Of a stretch of DNA of 64,000 nt, positions 49,867 through 60,561 are shown in pieces (within the stretch, counting starts at the first letter, position 1; each line of letters begins with the position of its first letter). The stretch is from the NCBI GenBank assembly GCA_008477525.1, contig SPDT01000004.1:3224001-3288000 (forward strand), written 5' to 3'. A program made the position numbers and the translations under genes. Under the pieces are notes generated by a model. That model was not told where the DNA came from, searched no databases, and saw only the letters and a program-made list of their open reading frames with translations. The stretch is from Hypomyces perniciosus (lineage: Eukaryota; Ascomycota; Sordariomycetes; Hypocreales; Hypocreaceae).

Positions 49867-52333
49867 TAAAGTAATATAAAAAATATATTTATTAATATTA
49901 ATATATAGCTTTAAATTTTATAACTTTTTAAAAACTTAGCGAATATATTATATATATTCTTTAAAGGTATAGCTATAAGTTAATATATTATTAAAATATA
50001 TAATATAAATGAAATTAATTAAATTTTATAATATATTATTAAAAAGTTATAAGGGAATTTATAAGGCTAAATAGTATAATATTACACTTAAAGTATTTAT
50101 ATTAACAGTAAAATATTATCTTTTACTTATCTTTTTTATAGATAAGTATTTAATAATATATATCCTTTAAATTAAGTTTAATGAAAATTTTAGTATATAA
50201 AAGTCTATTAAGAATTTTAGAAATTAATAGTAAAAGAGCGCGGTTTTTGTAAATTATTTTATTTAAAGTATAGAAATTAATATATATTTGCAGTTTACTG
50301 CCTTTTTTTAATATAAAGATTATAGGGGCATTTGCCGGATTAATAGACTGCTAAATCGATATATTTTATAATACTTTTTTTAAATACTTGTTAAAAGCTT
50401 TTAGCTTTTTAAGTGCTAAATTATAAATAGGACTCTATAAAGGCATTTTCTTATCTTTTAATTTAATAGTATACTGTTAATTTACTAATATATTAGCAGC
50501 TTCTTTTATAGAGAAAATATTAATAAAATTATAATATATAAAAAGTAATTTTAAATATAAAGCTAATTTATAGTCTTTTAGGGAAATAGCTTTATTTAAG
50601 TTAAAAGATACTAAATTTTTTAAAGCTTTTAATTAAATTTCTAGTTTCTTTTCAGTTATTAATATAAAAGCTATTTAGGCTTTTTTAATAATTTATTATA
50701 GCTGCTTTTTAAAGGCTATTAAAGTAATAGAATCCCTAGTTAAAGGATAATTCTATTAATTATACTTTTATAAAAGGGTAAAATTAACTTTTTAAAATTA
50801 AAGTCTTTTTAAAATAAAGTCTTTTAGACTATTAGCAATAATATAATAAAATAATTACTTTTTCTTTACTCTTTAATTATTAATTATCTTTATAAATATA
50901 TCTATATAATTATAAATTATAGCAGAAATATTTAAGAAAATAGCAGTAAATTTAAAAGCTAGTAATAAACTTTTTACTTAATCCTTTTATTATAAAGAGA
51001 TTATATAAATATTACTGTTAGGATTAAATAATATATTTATATATTACTAATAGCTATTTAACTGTATCTTTTTTAATTATTTTATAAGTAGATCTATATA
51101 GTAATTATATTTTAAACTTAATAAACTGCAGGTTTAGTATTTCTACTAGTAAAGTATAGCTAAATAAGGTTATTATACTTTTTAGTAAAGTAGTGTTTAT
51201 TATTATACTTTATATAATTAAAAGTTTAATAAAAGGTTTTATAGTAAAAACTATTATATTTTTAATAAATTATTAAATTAAAAAAGTTTCTTTATTCTTT
51301 TAAACCTTTAAATACTTTAATTATTATATTCTTTAAAGTATTAGCAGTATAATCTTAATATAATCCCTATTAATTAATAGGTTTAGTCTTTTTATATTTT
51401 CTTTAAAATTAAAATTTTTATTAAAAGCTATTTATATTACTAGTATAGCTATATATAAAAGTCTTAATAATTATACTAGTATAAATTAACTTCTATTAAG
51501 TTATAGGGATTCTATAATAAAGTATTTATTTATTTATTATAAGGGAAAGGCACTATAAGAATATATAAATCTTAAGCTATAAAGGGGTTATTTTAAAGAA
51601 TTTACTTTTAATAATCTTAAATTAAAAAAGGAATAATTAAAAATTCTATCTAGCAGTTTAATATAGGTAAAAGATCTATAAAGTTGCTTTATAGTATTTA
51701 ATTAGGCTATTATAATTATTATTTTTAAGTTATTAATGAAATTTATTTTAAATAATTAATCTAGTAAATCTACCTTTCTCTTTAAAATAATTAACCTATT
51801 ACTATTAAATATCTCCTTTTAAGTAAAAAGTAATATAGGTAATTTTATAAACTGCTTAAAAAAAGGTATTAAAGAATAATTTAAACTGCCCTTTAATTAT
51901 AGTAAAAAAAGTCTATAATTCTACTTAAAACTTTCCTTTATAATAAAAGGCTTAAATTTATACTTTACTTTAATTGCCTTTATAAAGTTATTTTAAACTA
52001 GCAGTATATAATAAGCTAGTTATAGGCAATAAACCTTTAATCTTTAAAAGTTTAAAAGAAAAGTTTTCCCTTTAAAGAAAAATATTTAAATATTTCCTTT
52101 TTAAATATATTTACTGCTTTTCTTTTATTTATTAAATATAAGTATTAAATTTTTTTATAAGTAAAATATTATTTAAAAGGCCTAGTTAATAATTTAAAGG
52201 AGTAACTTTATTTAAAAGTCTTTATATTTAAAATATAGCCTTTTTATTAAAAGTAAATTAATTATTTACTGCTAAAGGTATTTTTAACTTTAATAGTCTT
52301 TTTACCTTTACTGGGAATAATAAAAGACTAGTA
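49867..52333 (-). pseudogene. gypsy4 gag-pol relic, 3' truncated
   Basis: On the minus strand the stretch at about 50080-50370 reads as a Ty3/gypsy RT start: S-P-x-N-A-P-I-I-F-I-x-K-K-x, then a decayed C-V-D-F-R-A-L-N-K-like block and K-N-R-x-L-L-L-L-I-S-x-x-L-N-R-L. The part right of it, up to LTR8, would be leader, gag and protease. It is strongly RIP-mutated. The element is cut at 49866, so the rest of RT, RNase H and integrase are absent. Confidence 0.6.
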
Positions 52334-52595
52334 TATTAAAGACTTTTTTTAAAGTAAATAAATTAGGTAAAGGGCTATAACTTTAAGGAAAAGTAAAGGA
52401 GGTTAAAGAGCAGTTATTTAAAGGAGAGATAAATACTAATAAGTAGGTAATAAGCCAGAAACTAGTAGTTAAGTGTAGTGGCAGTAGTTTACTAGTCTTT
52501 AAAGTTCTATATCTTTAGGGACCACAGTTGCTCTTATATATGTATTCCGGCCTATATAATATTATAAGAGCTCTGGAGCTTCCGGTCTCTTAATA
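52334..52595 (-). repeat. LTR8, 5' LTR of gypsy4
   Basis: 262 bp, forming an inverted pair with 52651-52912. The ends are RIP forms of TGTTA...TAACA. gypsy4 interior lies on its left, fitting a 5' LTR on the minus strand. Confidence 0.7.
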
Positions 52596-52650
52596 TAAAT
52601 ATAAAGTCTTTACTAGTATTAAAGTTAATATTATAAAAGGGGGGGCAGCC

Positions 52651-52912
52651 TATTAAAAGACTAAAAGCTTTAAAGCTTTTATAATATTATATAAACTAGA
52701 ATATATATATATAAATAACTATAATCCCTAAAAATATAGAACTTTAAAGACTAATAAACTACTGCTACTATACCTAACTATTAGTTTCTAGCTTATTACC
52801 TACTTATTAATACCTATTTCTCCTTTAAGTAATTGCTCTTTAACCTCCTTTACTTTTCCTTAGGGTCACAGCCCCTTGCCGGATCCGTCTGCCTTAAAGA
52901 GGGTCTCTAACA
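52651..52912 (+). repeat. LTR8, plus orientation, with polypurine tract
   Basis: 262 bp starting TATTAAAAGAC and ending GGTCTCTAACA. It is preceded by AAAAGGGGGGGCAGCC (52635-52650), so it is a 3' LTR whose element interior has been reduced to about 55 bp. Confidence 0.7.
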
Positions 52913-52928
52913 ATAGGAACGCATAAAC

Positions 52929-53090
52929 TATTATAGTATATTAAACAATAGGTTAAGGTAATATCTTTATTATACTTTAAATAAGGTAAAAAGCTATAAG
53001 AATATAGTTTAAAGGTATAGGACCAAGTTATTATATAAGGATATATATAATACTAATAAGTTATTAAAGGGTAGGTTTAGTGCTATAATA
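52929..53090 (-). repeat. LTR2
   Basis: 162 bp ending GTGCTATAATA. No matching target duplication was found. The short piece on its left (52913-52928) resembles the gypsy2 leader next to other LTR2 copies. Confidence 0.75.
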
Positions 53091-53390
53091 AATACTATAC
53101 TATAAGTTAATATCTAGTAAGAATAGCTAATAGTTGTTAGATAATACAGTTAAGTTAGGAAAACTTTATTAAAGCCGAAATAAAGGAAATTGCAATATAG
53201 ATTTTAAGGAGGAGTATAATAAACTAGGTAGATTCTTAAATAATAACCTAAGGTCTATAGGCTTATATTGGCAGAGAAGCTAGGGATAAATACTAAGTAG
53301 GGTAATATAGTTATAATTCTATAAAACCAGTAAATTTTAATAAATGCAATTATTAATAACTGTTTAGGTAACTATACTAACTAAGTGATA
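53091..53390 (-). repeat. Unassigned AT-rich DNA and a partial LTR6
   Basis: 53091-53213 shows nothing recognisable. 53214-53390 matches the 3' half of LTR6 (18491-18665) in inverse orientation, including a GGATAAATACTGAGTAGGG-like core. The 5' half is missing. Confidence 0.6.
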
Positions 53391-53495
53391 CTACTGTAAA
53401 AGTAGTCTCCCGCTGAGTAAACAACTGCTCAAAGCACAGCAAACAAACAACCACGCAAAAAGGAAATACAAAAAAAAAGTATAAAGAATCTTTAT
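53391..53495 (-). terminator. T9 run downstream of the 5S-derived sequence
   Basis: On the minus strand the 5S-like sequence ends at 53496 and a run of nine T follows at 53478-53470, about 18 nt further on. This is a good RNA polymerase III stop signal. The adjoining sequence to 53391 is of normal composition and otherwise featureless. Confidence 0.5.
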
Positions 53496-53595
53496 AACAT
53501 ACAACAGCCGGTGTTCGCTGGTGGTCACCCACCCAACTACTAATCTGCCTCTCATTGGCTTGACTATGGGAGAGCGGACGGGGAACCCACCCTAG
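53496..53595 (-). pseudogene. 5S rRNA-derived pseudogene, 5' part degenerate
   Basis: The minus strand carries the conserved 3' two thirds of a fungal 5S rRNA: the CCCGTCCGCTCTCCCATAG block, TTAGTAGTTGGG, GTGGGTGACCACCAGCGAA and the end GGCTGTTGTATGTT. The internal-control C-box region (GGGTGGGTGACC) is intact. The 5' end (ACATACGACCATA...) is not recognisable: upstream of 53587 only short scraps such as GACTAGGG and AAAACCTCGGG resemble it, in a disturbed arrangement. About 100 of the usual ~119 nt can be followed, so a functional 5S is unlikely. Confidence 0.8.
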
Positions 53596-53800
53596 TCATT
53601 GAACTTGCCCGAGGTTTTGCCGGCCCGGCCTTCCGTTGCGTGCTTGGCCCGGCCGCCGTTTCTACGGAGAGGGTAGGCCTTGTTTACATCTCCGCTACCG
53701 TTTTGTCCGGCCTCCGATACTAAAGCGCTGTAAATAAACCGCACCCCTCCTTTAGCCCTGAGAGCGCTAGAAGTAAGGCTAGACGATAGGTACTATACCC
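53596..53800. other. GC-rich segment next to the 5S-like sequence
   Basis: About 170 bp with high GC content (repeated GGCCCGGCC and GGCCGG motifs), unlike anything else in the window, merging into AT-rich DNA by about 53800. It may be part of the same inserted unit as the 5S-derived sequence. I recognise no RNA or protein. Confidence 0.5.
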
Positions 53801-56058
53801 TCCTTTATATCTCCTTATTTTAATCAGACGAGAAGCGCCTGCTTTCCCGCCTTATATACTGGTACGCTTTTACATTGCATTACAGCATTCCCTATAGCCT
53901 TCGCCTTCCTTAGATAATAGTGCTATAGAACGGGCAAGCGCTAGTTATTATACGCTACTATTTCTTTATTTATTATAGTTCTCTATACTTTTCTGTAGTT
54001 ACTGTATATATAAAAACCTGCCCTAAGTCCTTTATTTTTTTATGGATATATGTAAACTTTTTCTTTCTTTACCTTTACTTCGGTTAATCGCTATTTAAAC
54101 TACTATTATAGCCTTCCCTACTGCCTTAACTCGCTCTAAATATAGCGTGATTTCCTTTTAAGGACTTTATCCCTTTAAGCGACCTCGCTAATAGGCTTTT
54201 AATGCAGATATTGCTTTAGCTATATTAAAGTAATATTAAGTAAACTTACTTAATAAAGACTTATATATAGACCCGGATATATAAAGGCGCTATAATAAAG
54301 TATAAGAGAATTAATAATAGTATAAAACTCCTTTCTTTCCTAACTTTTAGCCTTTACTTAACTAGTATTAAAGTAATTATCTAGCTTCGCTAAGTCTATT
54401 AACATTAATTTTAAATATATCTAGATTAACCTTTATATTAGTTTAAAGGACATTTAATTAATATTTTAAATATTTTTTAAAGCTATATATTGAAAATTTA
54501 ATTATAAAACGCCTATATTTAAGGGCGGAGGAGTATAAAAAAGTATAGACTATTTAAAGTGCCTGTTTAATTAAAGATATATAAACTTTTCTTATTAATA
54601 AAGCTAATAGTAAAGTAATAAAAGCAAAGCGAAAAGAAAATTAAATTAATATATTATTCTAGTTATTTAATTTTTTATCCTGCAATATTAATTATAGTTA
54701 TAGTCCAGCTTATAAAATAGCTTAAGTAAATTCCTACCTCTTTTTATATTTAACGCTATTTTTCTAATAGCCTAAAATAAATATAATAAATATTATATTT
54801 AGCTATTAAATTTAGTTTTTCTTTTAAATAGTGTTTTAAAAAGTTTAAAATAATAGCAGAAAATATTATCTTTTACTTTAATACAATCTAAATAAACGTA
54901 TAGGATATAGTATACAGACCTAGTACGCAGCTTACATTTTACTATATTATACTATTAAGCGGAATTAGCGGCTAAAAGCTAGGCAGTTTAGTAAATATTA
55001 AGTATAAAAATATTAAGTTTATTTAAGTAAAAGACTAGAAAGTTCCCTTTAAAACTTAGCTAATAATATTTATTACTATTTACTATATTAAACAATAAAA
55101 AAATCGTATTTAAAAAGATTAATACTTTAAATAATATAACCTTTTATATATCTTTTAACTTAAATCTTAATATAACTAACAATACTATATTATATTAAAT
55201 TATATATTCCTATAATACTTATACTATATAAATTACTTTATTTTATTACACTTTTTATAATTAAGGCTATTACTAATAATACTTTTAAAGCTAGCTATAA
55301 TTTATATACCCAAGTCCTTTACCCTAGGCTACTTAAAAAAGGCGTAAATTATATATAACTTAAATAAAGGGCTAAAGTATTAAAAAAGAAAAAGAAAATT
55401 ATTCTAATATTATATAATTAGTTTTTAGGCATTTAGAATTATATATATTTTATTGCAGGGTCTTATAAAAAAAAGCAGCCTTATTTACTGAGAGTTAATG
55501 CAGGGGGGCAGTTTAATAGTAGGTTAGTATTAATAATAGTCTTTATACTCTTTATTAACTAACACTTTATTTTTAGTTATTACAAAAAGCTTAACCTTAG
55601 CTATATAAAACTATATCCTTTCAAATTCAATAAAAGTCTTTAAAATATCCTATTAGCCTGTCTAAATATAAAATAAACTGCCTAAGATTATATTCAGTAA
55701 ACTTAATAAATAAAATAACGCCCTATAGTCTATTATATTTAATGCCTTTTTATAACAAAACCCCTATATACCTCTCTATTTCACTTAAAAAGAGAAAGGC
55801 CAGTTTAATAAATAAAATAATATTAAAACCTTAAAATAAAAGCTAGCAGCTATATAGAAAAAATATAAGCTGAAAAGTAAAGAGGAAGAGAAAATTTAAG
55901 GATAAATTTAATATATATATAACTGCCTAAAGAACCTTACACTGTAAAATAAACATTAAACTTACTTTATAGAGGTTAATAGACTATAAGGACAGGGGAA
56001 GCTAACTATATATTTATATAATCCTTTAGCCATTAATCCGCAATAAATACTTTTCCAG
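53801..56058 (+). pseudogene. Unidentified decayed coding region
   Basis: From about 54060 to 55700 a plus-strand frame can be followed through many TAA/TAG codons that fit CAA/CAG decay. It yields Arg/Lys/Gln-rich sequence, for example the A-F-N-A-D-I-A-L-A-I-L-K-Q-Y stretch near 54200. No RT, integrase, transposase or known host domain is recognised and no boundaries are clear. It could be a DNA-transposon gene or a host gene. Little can be said beyond its having been coding. Confidence 0.35.
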
Positions 56059-56228
56059 TTTGTTGGGGGTAACTGATATGCCTAATGCACCTGCATTTTT
56101 CTTGTTAGCTTACCCGAGAAAGGTTGGCTGCTTATTTAAGCAGCTACTGGATTAGGAAAGTATGGGAGTATAAAGATATATAGATAGACCTAGTTTAATA
56201 AACAACAACCTTTTTCCCCCTTTAATAT
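56059..56228 (+). mobile_element. Element T, 3' truncated
   Basis: 170 bp starting TTTGTTGGGGGTAACTG and matching the left part of the full copies up to the CCCCCTTT stretch, after which unrelated sequence begins. The right terminus is missing, so no target duplication can be checked. Confidence 0.75.
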
Positions 56229-56458
56229 GCAAGATAATATTAGGCGGGGGTAAAGTGTTGCCTATATCTGCAGCGACTTTAATGTTCGCCTTTTAATGCC
56301 TACTTCTTGCTTTTAATGCTTGCCAGCTCCGCCTAGCTATTAATAATCTTTAATTCCCTATTTATTAAGTAACTATAATACTTATATTAATTATATATAA
56401 TAGGCTAAACTTATATAAAGTAAGGCAAGAATAATAACTAAAAAAAACTATTTATATT
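56229..56458. other. Short unassigned segment
   Basis: Sequence of mixed composition between truncated element T and LTR-A, including a GC-richer patch (56240-56340). No frame or motif is recognised. Confidence 0.4.
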
Positions 56459-57039
56459 TGTTAAAAAGGAGGGCTAAAAAGCAAGGATTTCTGTGTAATT
56501 GGGTAACCTTCCTATTCTGGCTAGACCCGGAATTAGGCCCGACGCTAGGACCGAGTTCCGGAGGAACTTCGGTGTAAGTCAGGAAATTTCTGTTATCTTC
56601 AACGATAACAATTGAGCTAGGACCAGCTACCCCGCCTACCCTAGACTTAATACAATGGCCACAATGGCTATTGTAAAAAATCTGACCAAAATGGTTTCCT
56701 GTTTGTATGGCCGTGAGTCGATTTGGCCGATTTCCTATACAAATGAATTTTGCGGAAAATAGGAACGGGGCCACGAACCCAATTCTGCCGCCGCATTCCT
56801 ATTATCTAGTCGGAAGACTATTGTAGAAGACAAAGCTATTGTTCATACAATTCACTTCTACACTAGCCGCATATACACTAGATATTCTATAGCTTCTAGC
56901 TATTAGATCGTTTACAATTCAATTGTTTATCTATTGTTAACCCAACTAGACTCTCAGTCGTTTCCTTATTGCTGCGTTGGGTGCACCTTCCTAGAAGCTG
57001 CACTTAAATGAGGTTCAGTATAACCTTGTTATTTTAACA
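56459..57039 (+). repeat. Solo LTR-A, little mutated
   Basis: 581 bp from TGTTAAAAAGG to TTTTAACA, without copia interior on either side. The flanks are AT-rich (TATAT lies on both sides, but shifted by one base), so the duplication is uncertain. It is among the least RIP-mutated LTR-A copies, so probably a young insertion. The antisense frame at 56448-56774 is incidental. Confidence 0.85.
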
Positions 57040-57830
57040 TATATACTATAATTTCTTTCCTTTATAATATATATATTTATAAAGTTGCAAGGTAGTTTAT
57101 ATATAGTAAAATAATTAATAGTAGTATAGTTACTTTTTATATAAACTAGTAAAAAGGATAATTAATTATAGGAATATATAATTTAAAGTATTATAATATA
57201 TATAGTAATTTTAATAATACTGGATTTATTAGTATATATACTTTATACTTAAAAAGACAATACTTTACTTTAATTAATTTATCCCTATAAATTTTATTAA
57301 GCTTAATTTACCTAATAGCCTTTTTATAATATTCCTTTTTTATTTTTTCCCTTTATATAATATTTTTTACTAAAAGAATATTTAATATAAGTAAAAACTG
57401 CTTTTAATATTATTTATTAAATTTATAAAATTAATATTATTCTCTATAATCTAATATATTCTATTACTTTATTTAATAAGTAAAACTTATAAGTATTAAA
57501 AATATTTAAAACCTAAATCCTACAGCTAATAGTAGCTATAATAGATTTTATATAATTTAAGCTAGTCTTTATTTTAGCTTATATCGCTGCTATTATATAC
57601 CTATAGCTATAGCTGTTAGTAGGAAATAAATACTTACTAATCTCGCGACTATAAAAGTATTCTATTAATAATTTACTAAAAGAGGAAAAATATATTTATA
57701 GAGTTTATAATTAAATAAGTAATATATATATTAATACTACTATAAAATTATACTTAATAGCCTATTAAAATATTATACTTAATTAATAATATTAATAAAG
57801 AAACTAAGGTTAAATAAGTATTTAGAATTA
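57040..57830. other. AT-rich segment
   Basis: Strongly AT-rich, with no LTR end or protein motif. Its right end may include the beginning of the NLR relic that becomes legible at about 57831. Confidence 0.4.
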
Positions 57831-60110
57831 GTATTATAGAGTATCGATTTAATTAAGGCAGTATTATTACTATATATAGTTTTAGGTTAAATATTAACTG
57901 GTTATAGGTATATAAAGACAGCAATAAATATATTAACTGGCTTAAAGACCTTAATATACTGCCTGTAAAAGTATTTAAGGCAAGGATTATTATATATAAC
58001 TATAAGTCGAAATAGTATACCGACACTTTAAAGATATACCTTTAACTTTATAAAGAGGAACTTATATATAGCGTATATTTATTCTAAAACAGCAGCTATA
58101 GCTGTCTAATTATCTTTATTGGCTATAGCTTAAATGGAAATATTATTATATATATAAGCTAGTGTATTTAGTTTTTCTATACTTTTAGCTAATTTATAAC
58201 GTTTAGGGCCTTCTGTTTTGTCGGGGGTAACTAATATACTTAACGCACCAGCATTTTTTCTTGTTAGCTTACCTGAGAAAGGTTGGCTGCTTATTTAAGC
58301 AGCTATTGGATTAGGAAAGTACGGGAGTATAAAGATATACAGATGGACCTAGTTTAATAAACAATAACCTTCTTCCCCCTTCAACACATCACCCCACCTG
58401 TAAGAATACAGTCGCTGAGGCGTATGAAGGTAACCGTTGGTTGCTTTTGGCTGCCGGCATCATAATCAAATGATCCGCAGTATCTTTTTAGCCCCTACAT
58501 TACTCAATCGCCGCTTCGTGGTTCTGTCAGGAGCGCGGTTCCCGCGCTCGATACCAGTCGTTGTGTATGGGTGCGTGTGTGTGTTGTGTGTGTGTTTTGG
58601 AGTGCCAATTCCCCCTCGACAAACTGTATACTAGCTTTAAGGATAAATTTAAATATTTACTAAAGATAACTGTTAGTTTTGTGTTTTTAAGTACCCTTTT
58701 CCGGGGTATAAAGTGGCAACCTTTTATTAATTTTATTGCGTGGCTTATGCAATAGGCAGGCTTATACTGCGGAATAATTAAGGAACTTAGTTTCAATAAG
58801 CCTATGCTATAAGACAAATTATACAGTTTCTGCCGGCTATATAATAGACTTTTAATACTTATTTTTTATTTTAGCGAACTTTATAAAATGGACTATAGGC
58901 GGCGGGTTAGGATTGCGGGAGCAGTAAAAGGAATAGTATATAAAAACTTTTAATACCTAGTATTTGTATTTATATCTTTAGGTTATAGAAGAGGCCTTTA
59001 CTTGCATTTTAGGTTTTAAGAGATATACCCTTTAAATAGATTACTTGAAAATAAATAAATATTATAGCTTAACTGACTGTTTATTTTTAACTGTTTTGGC
59101 GATAATATTTAGGATATACGCTAATATAAAGGATATTATTTACCTTTAGAATTACTATATGTTTTATTATTCTTTAATTTAAAATATCGCTAACTTTATT
59201 AACAGTAAGTTTAATTATTATTAATAGAATATATGAGTCTTTTTACCTATTTTAGCGTAGCTTTACTAATAGACTATTCAAATGCTTTAAGGGAGAAGCT
59301 AAAGGCCTGAGACTATTTACGCAACCTTTTCCTAACTAATCTGTTTAAGGATAAAAAGGTATTAGAATGCAAGAAAGGAGACCGCGCTTTTAGTACCTGC
59401 AAGTGGATATTTGGTATAGAATAGTTTACTGTATAGCTTGGTTTAAGGCAGATAGTATGCTCTGAGAGCTAAGCGACTAATATTCTGTGGCTCTATAAGA
59501 ACCCTGGGATAGGAAAATCTACTATATTTATATTCTTTATTAAAGGGCTATTAATAACTTTCTCTGTAATAGATAGGAAAATACTGGTATATTTTTTCTG
59601 CGACTTTAGCTTTAATAAATAAAAGATAGCTTTATTAATTATTAGGGGGCTTTTGCTTTAATTTATATAGCAGTACCTGCAGCTTTTTGACTACTTTTTA
59701 TTAAAGTATAATGAGTGTGGGGCAGAGCTATTTAAATCGTTTAATGCTGTTTAGATAATATTTATAGCCGCTGCTAAGGATTAAAATATAGGCTGAAAGT
59801 ACTGTATTATTAATGCGCTGGATAAATGCGATTAAGAATTGCAATAAGTCCTATTGCGATAATTTTAAGAAACCTTTTAGAGTTAGGATGCCCTGTTAAA
59901 TATCTGGATATTGGTTACTAGTCGGCTATATCCTGAGATTTATAAATATTTAGAAGAGTTTGCGAATAAGGATGTAGCTTCTTTCCCTAAGGTAAAGTAA
60001 GATATTGATCGGTGTATTGAGGAAAAAGTAGTATACTTTGCTAAGAGAAAAGATTATATAGATAAGGTTAAATAATAAGTCAGTAACATCCTTAGAGAAA
60101 GAATAAAATA
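57831..60110 (+). pseudogene. RIP-decayed NLR-type gene: serine esterase plus NACHT NTPase
   Basis: Two domains are legible. First, an alpha/beta-hydrolase of the kind found at the N-terminus of fungal NLRs: the A-R-I-x-x-Y-N-Y run near 57980-58000, then I-I-F-I-G-Y-S-L-N-G at 58109-58138 (ancestral nucleophile elbow G-H-S-L-G-G). After element T come F-V-F-L-S-T-L-F-R-G (ancestral G-T-P-F-R-G, near 58680) and the M-D-Y-R-R-R-V-R-I-A-G stretch at about 58888. Second, a NACHT domain: Walker A N-P-G-I-G-K-S-T (59500-59523), Walker B I-I-N-A-L-D-K-C (59806-59829, in frame, 102 codons on; usual I-I-D-A-L-D-E-C) and sensor L-V-T-S-R near 59915. Stops are RIP-type. The relic ends near 60110, before any C-terminal repeat domain. 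In fungi such genes act in nonself recognition and programmed cell death. This copy is dead. Confidence 0.8.
58217..58623 (+). mobile_element. Element T inside the NLR esterase domain
   Basis: 407 bp from TTTGTCGGGGGTAAC to CCCCTCGACAAA, with perfect 4-bp duplications CTGT (58213-58216 and 58624-58627). It is nearly identical to the copy at 48496-48902 and includes the GAGCGCGG/CCGCGCTC hairpin (58531-58549) and the GT-rich run (58570-58596). The insertion adds 411 bp, a multiple of three. Confidence 0.85.
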
Positions 60111-60183
60111 ATATAAAAATATAAATTAATAAATTAAAAGGAAAAATATATAATGAAGTATTAAAAAGCTATTAATAAAAAAT

Positions 60184-60561
60184 TGTAATAATCTAGGTAA
60201 ATTCTTAAGGGATAAACTAAGGTTTATAGGTTTATGTTAGCAGAGAAGCCAGGGATAAATACCGAGTAGGATAATATAGTTACGATTCTGTAAAACTAGT
60301 AGGTTCTGGTAAATATAATTATTAATAACTGTCTAAGTAACTATATTAATAAGTGGCAAGCCAGTTATATATATATAAAGGAAATTCTTATTAATTATTT
60401 AGGAATATAGTTATATCCTAGATAATTAAATCCTTTAATCTTTTAAATATATTCCTAACTATTTAGTTATCCAGTATATATTTTAGTAATCGCTCTTTAA
60501 AGTTATCTACTTAATTAGTTACAGAGGCCTATTATATAACTTTACAGGTTAAGTTATAATA
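60184..60561 (-). repeat. LTR6, 3' LTR of minus-strand gypsy3
   Basis: About 378 bp. The right end, read on the minus strand, starts TATTATAACTTAACC after a polypurine tract (AATAGGAGGGGG, 60566-60580). The left end reads TGTAATAATC. It truncates the NLR relic on its left. Confidence 0.75.
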
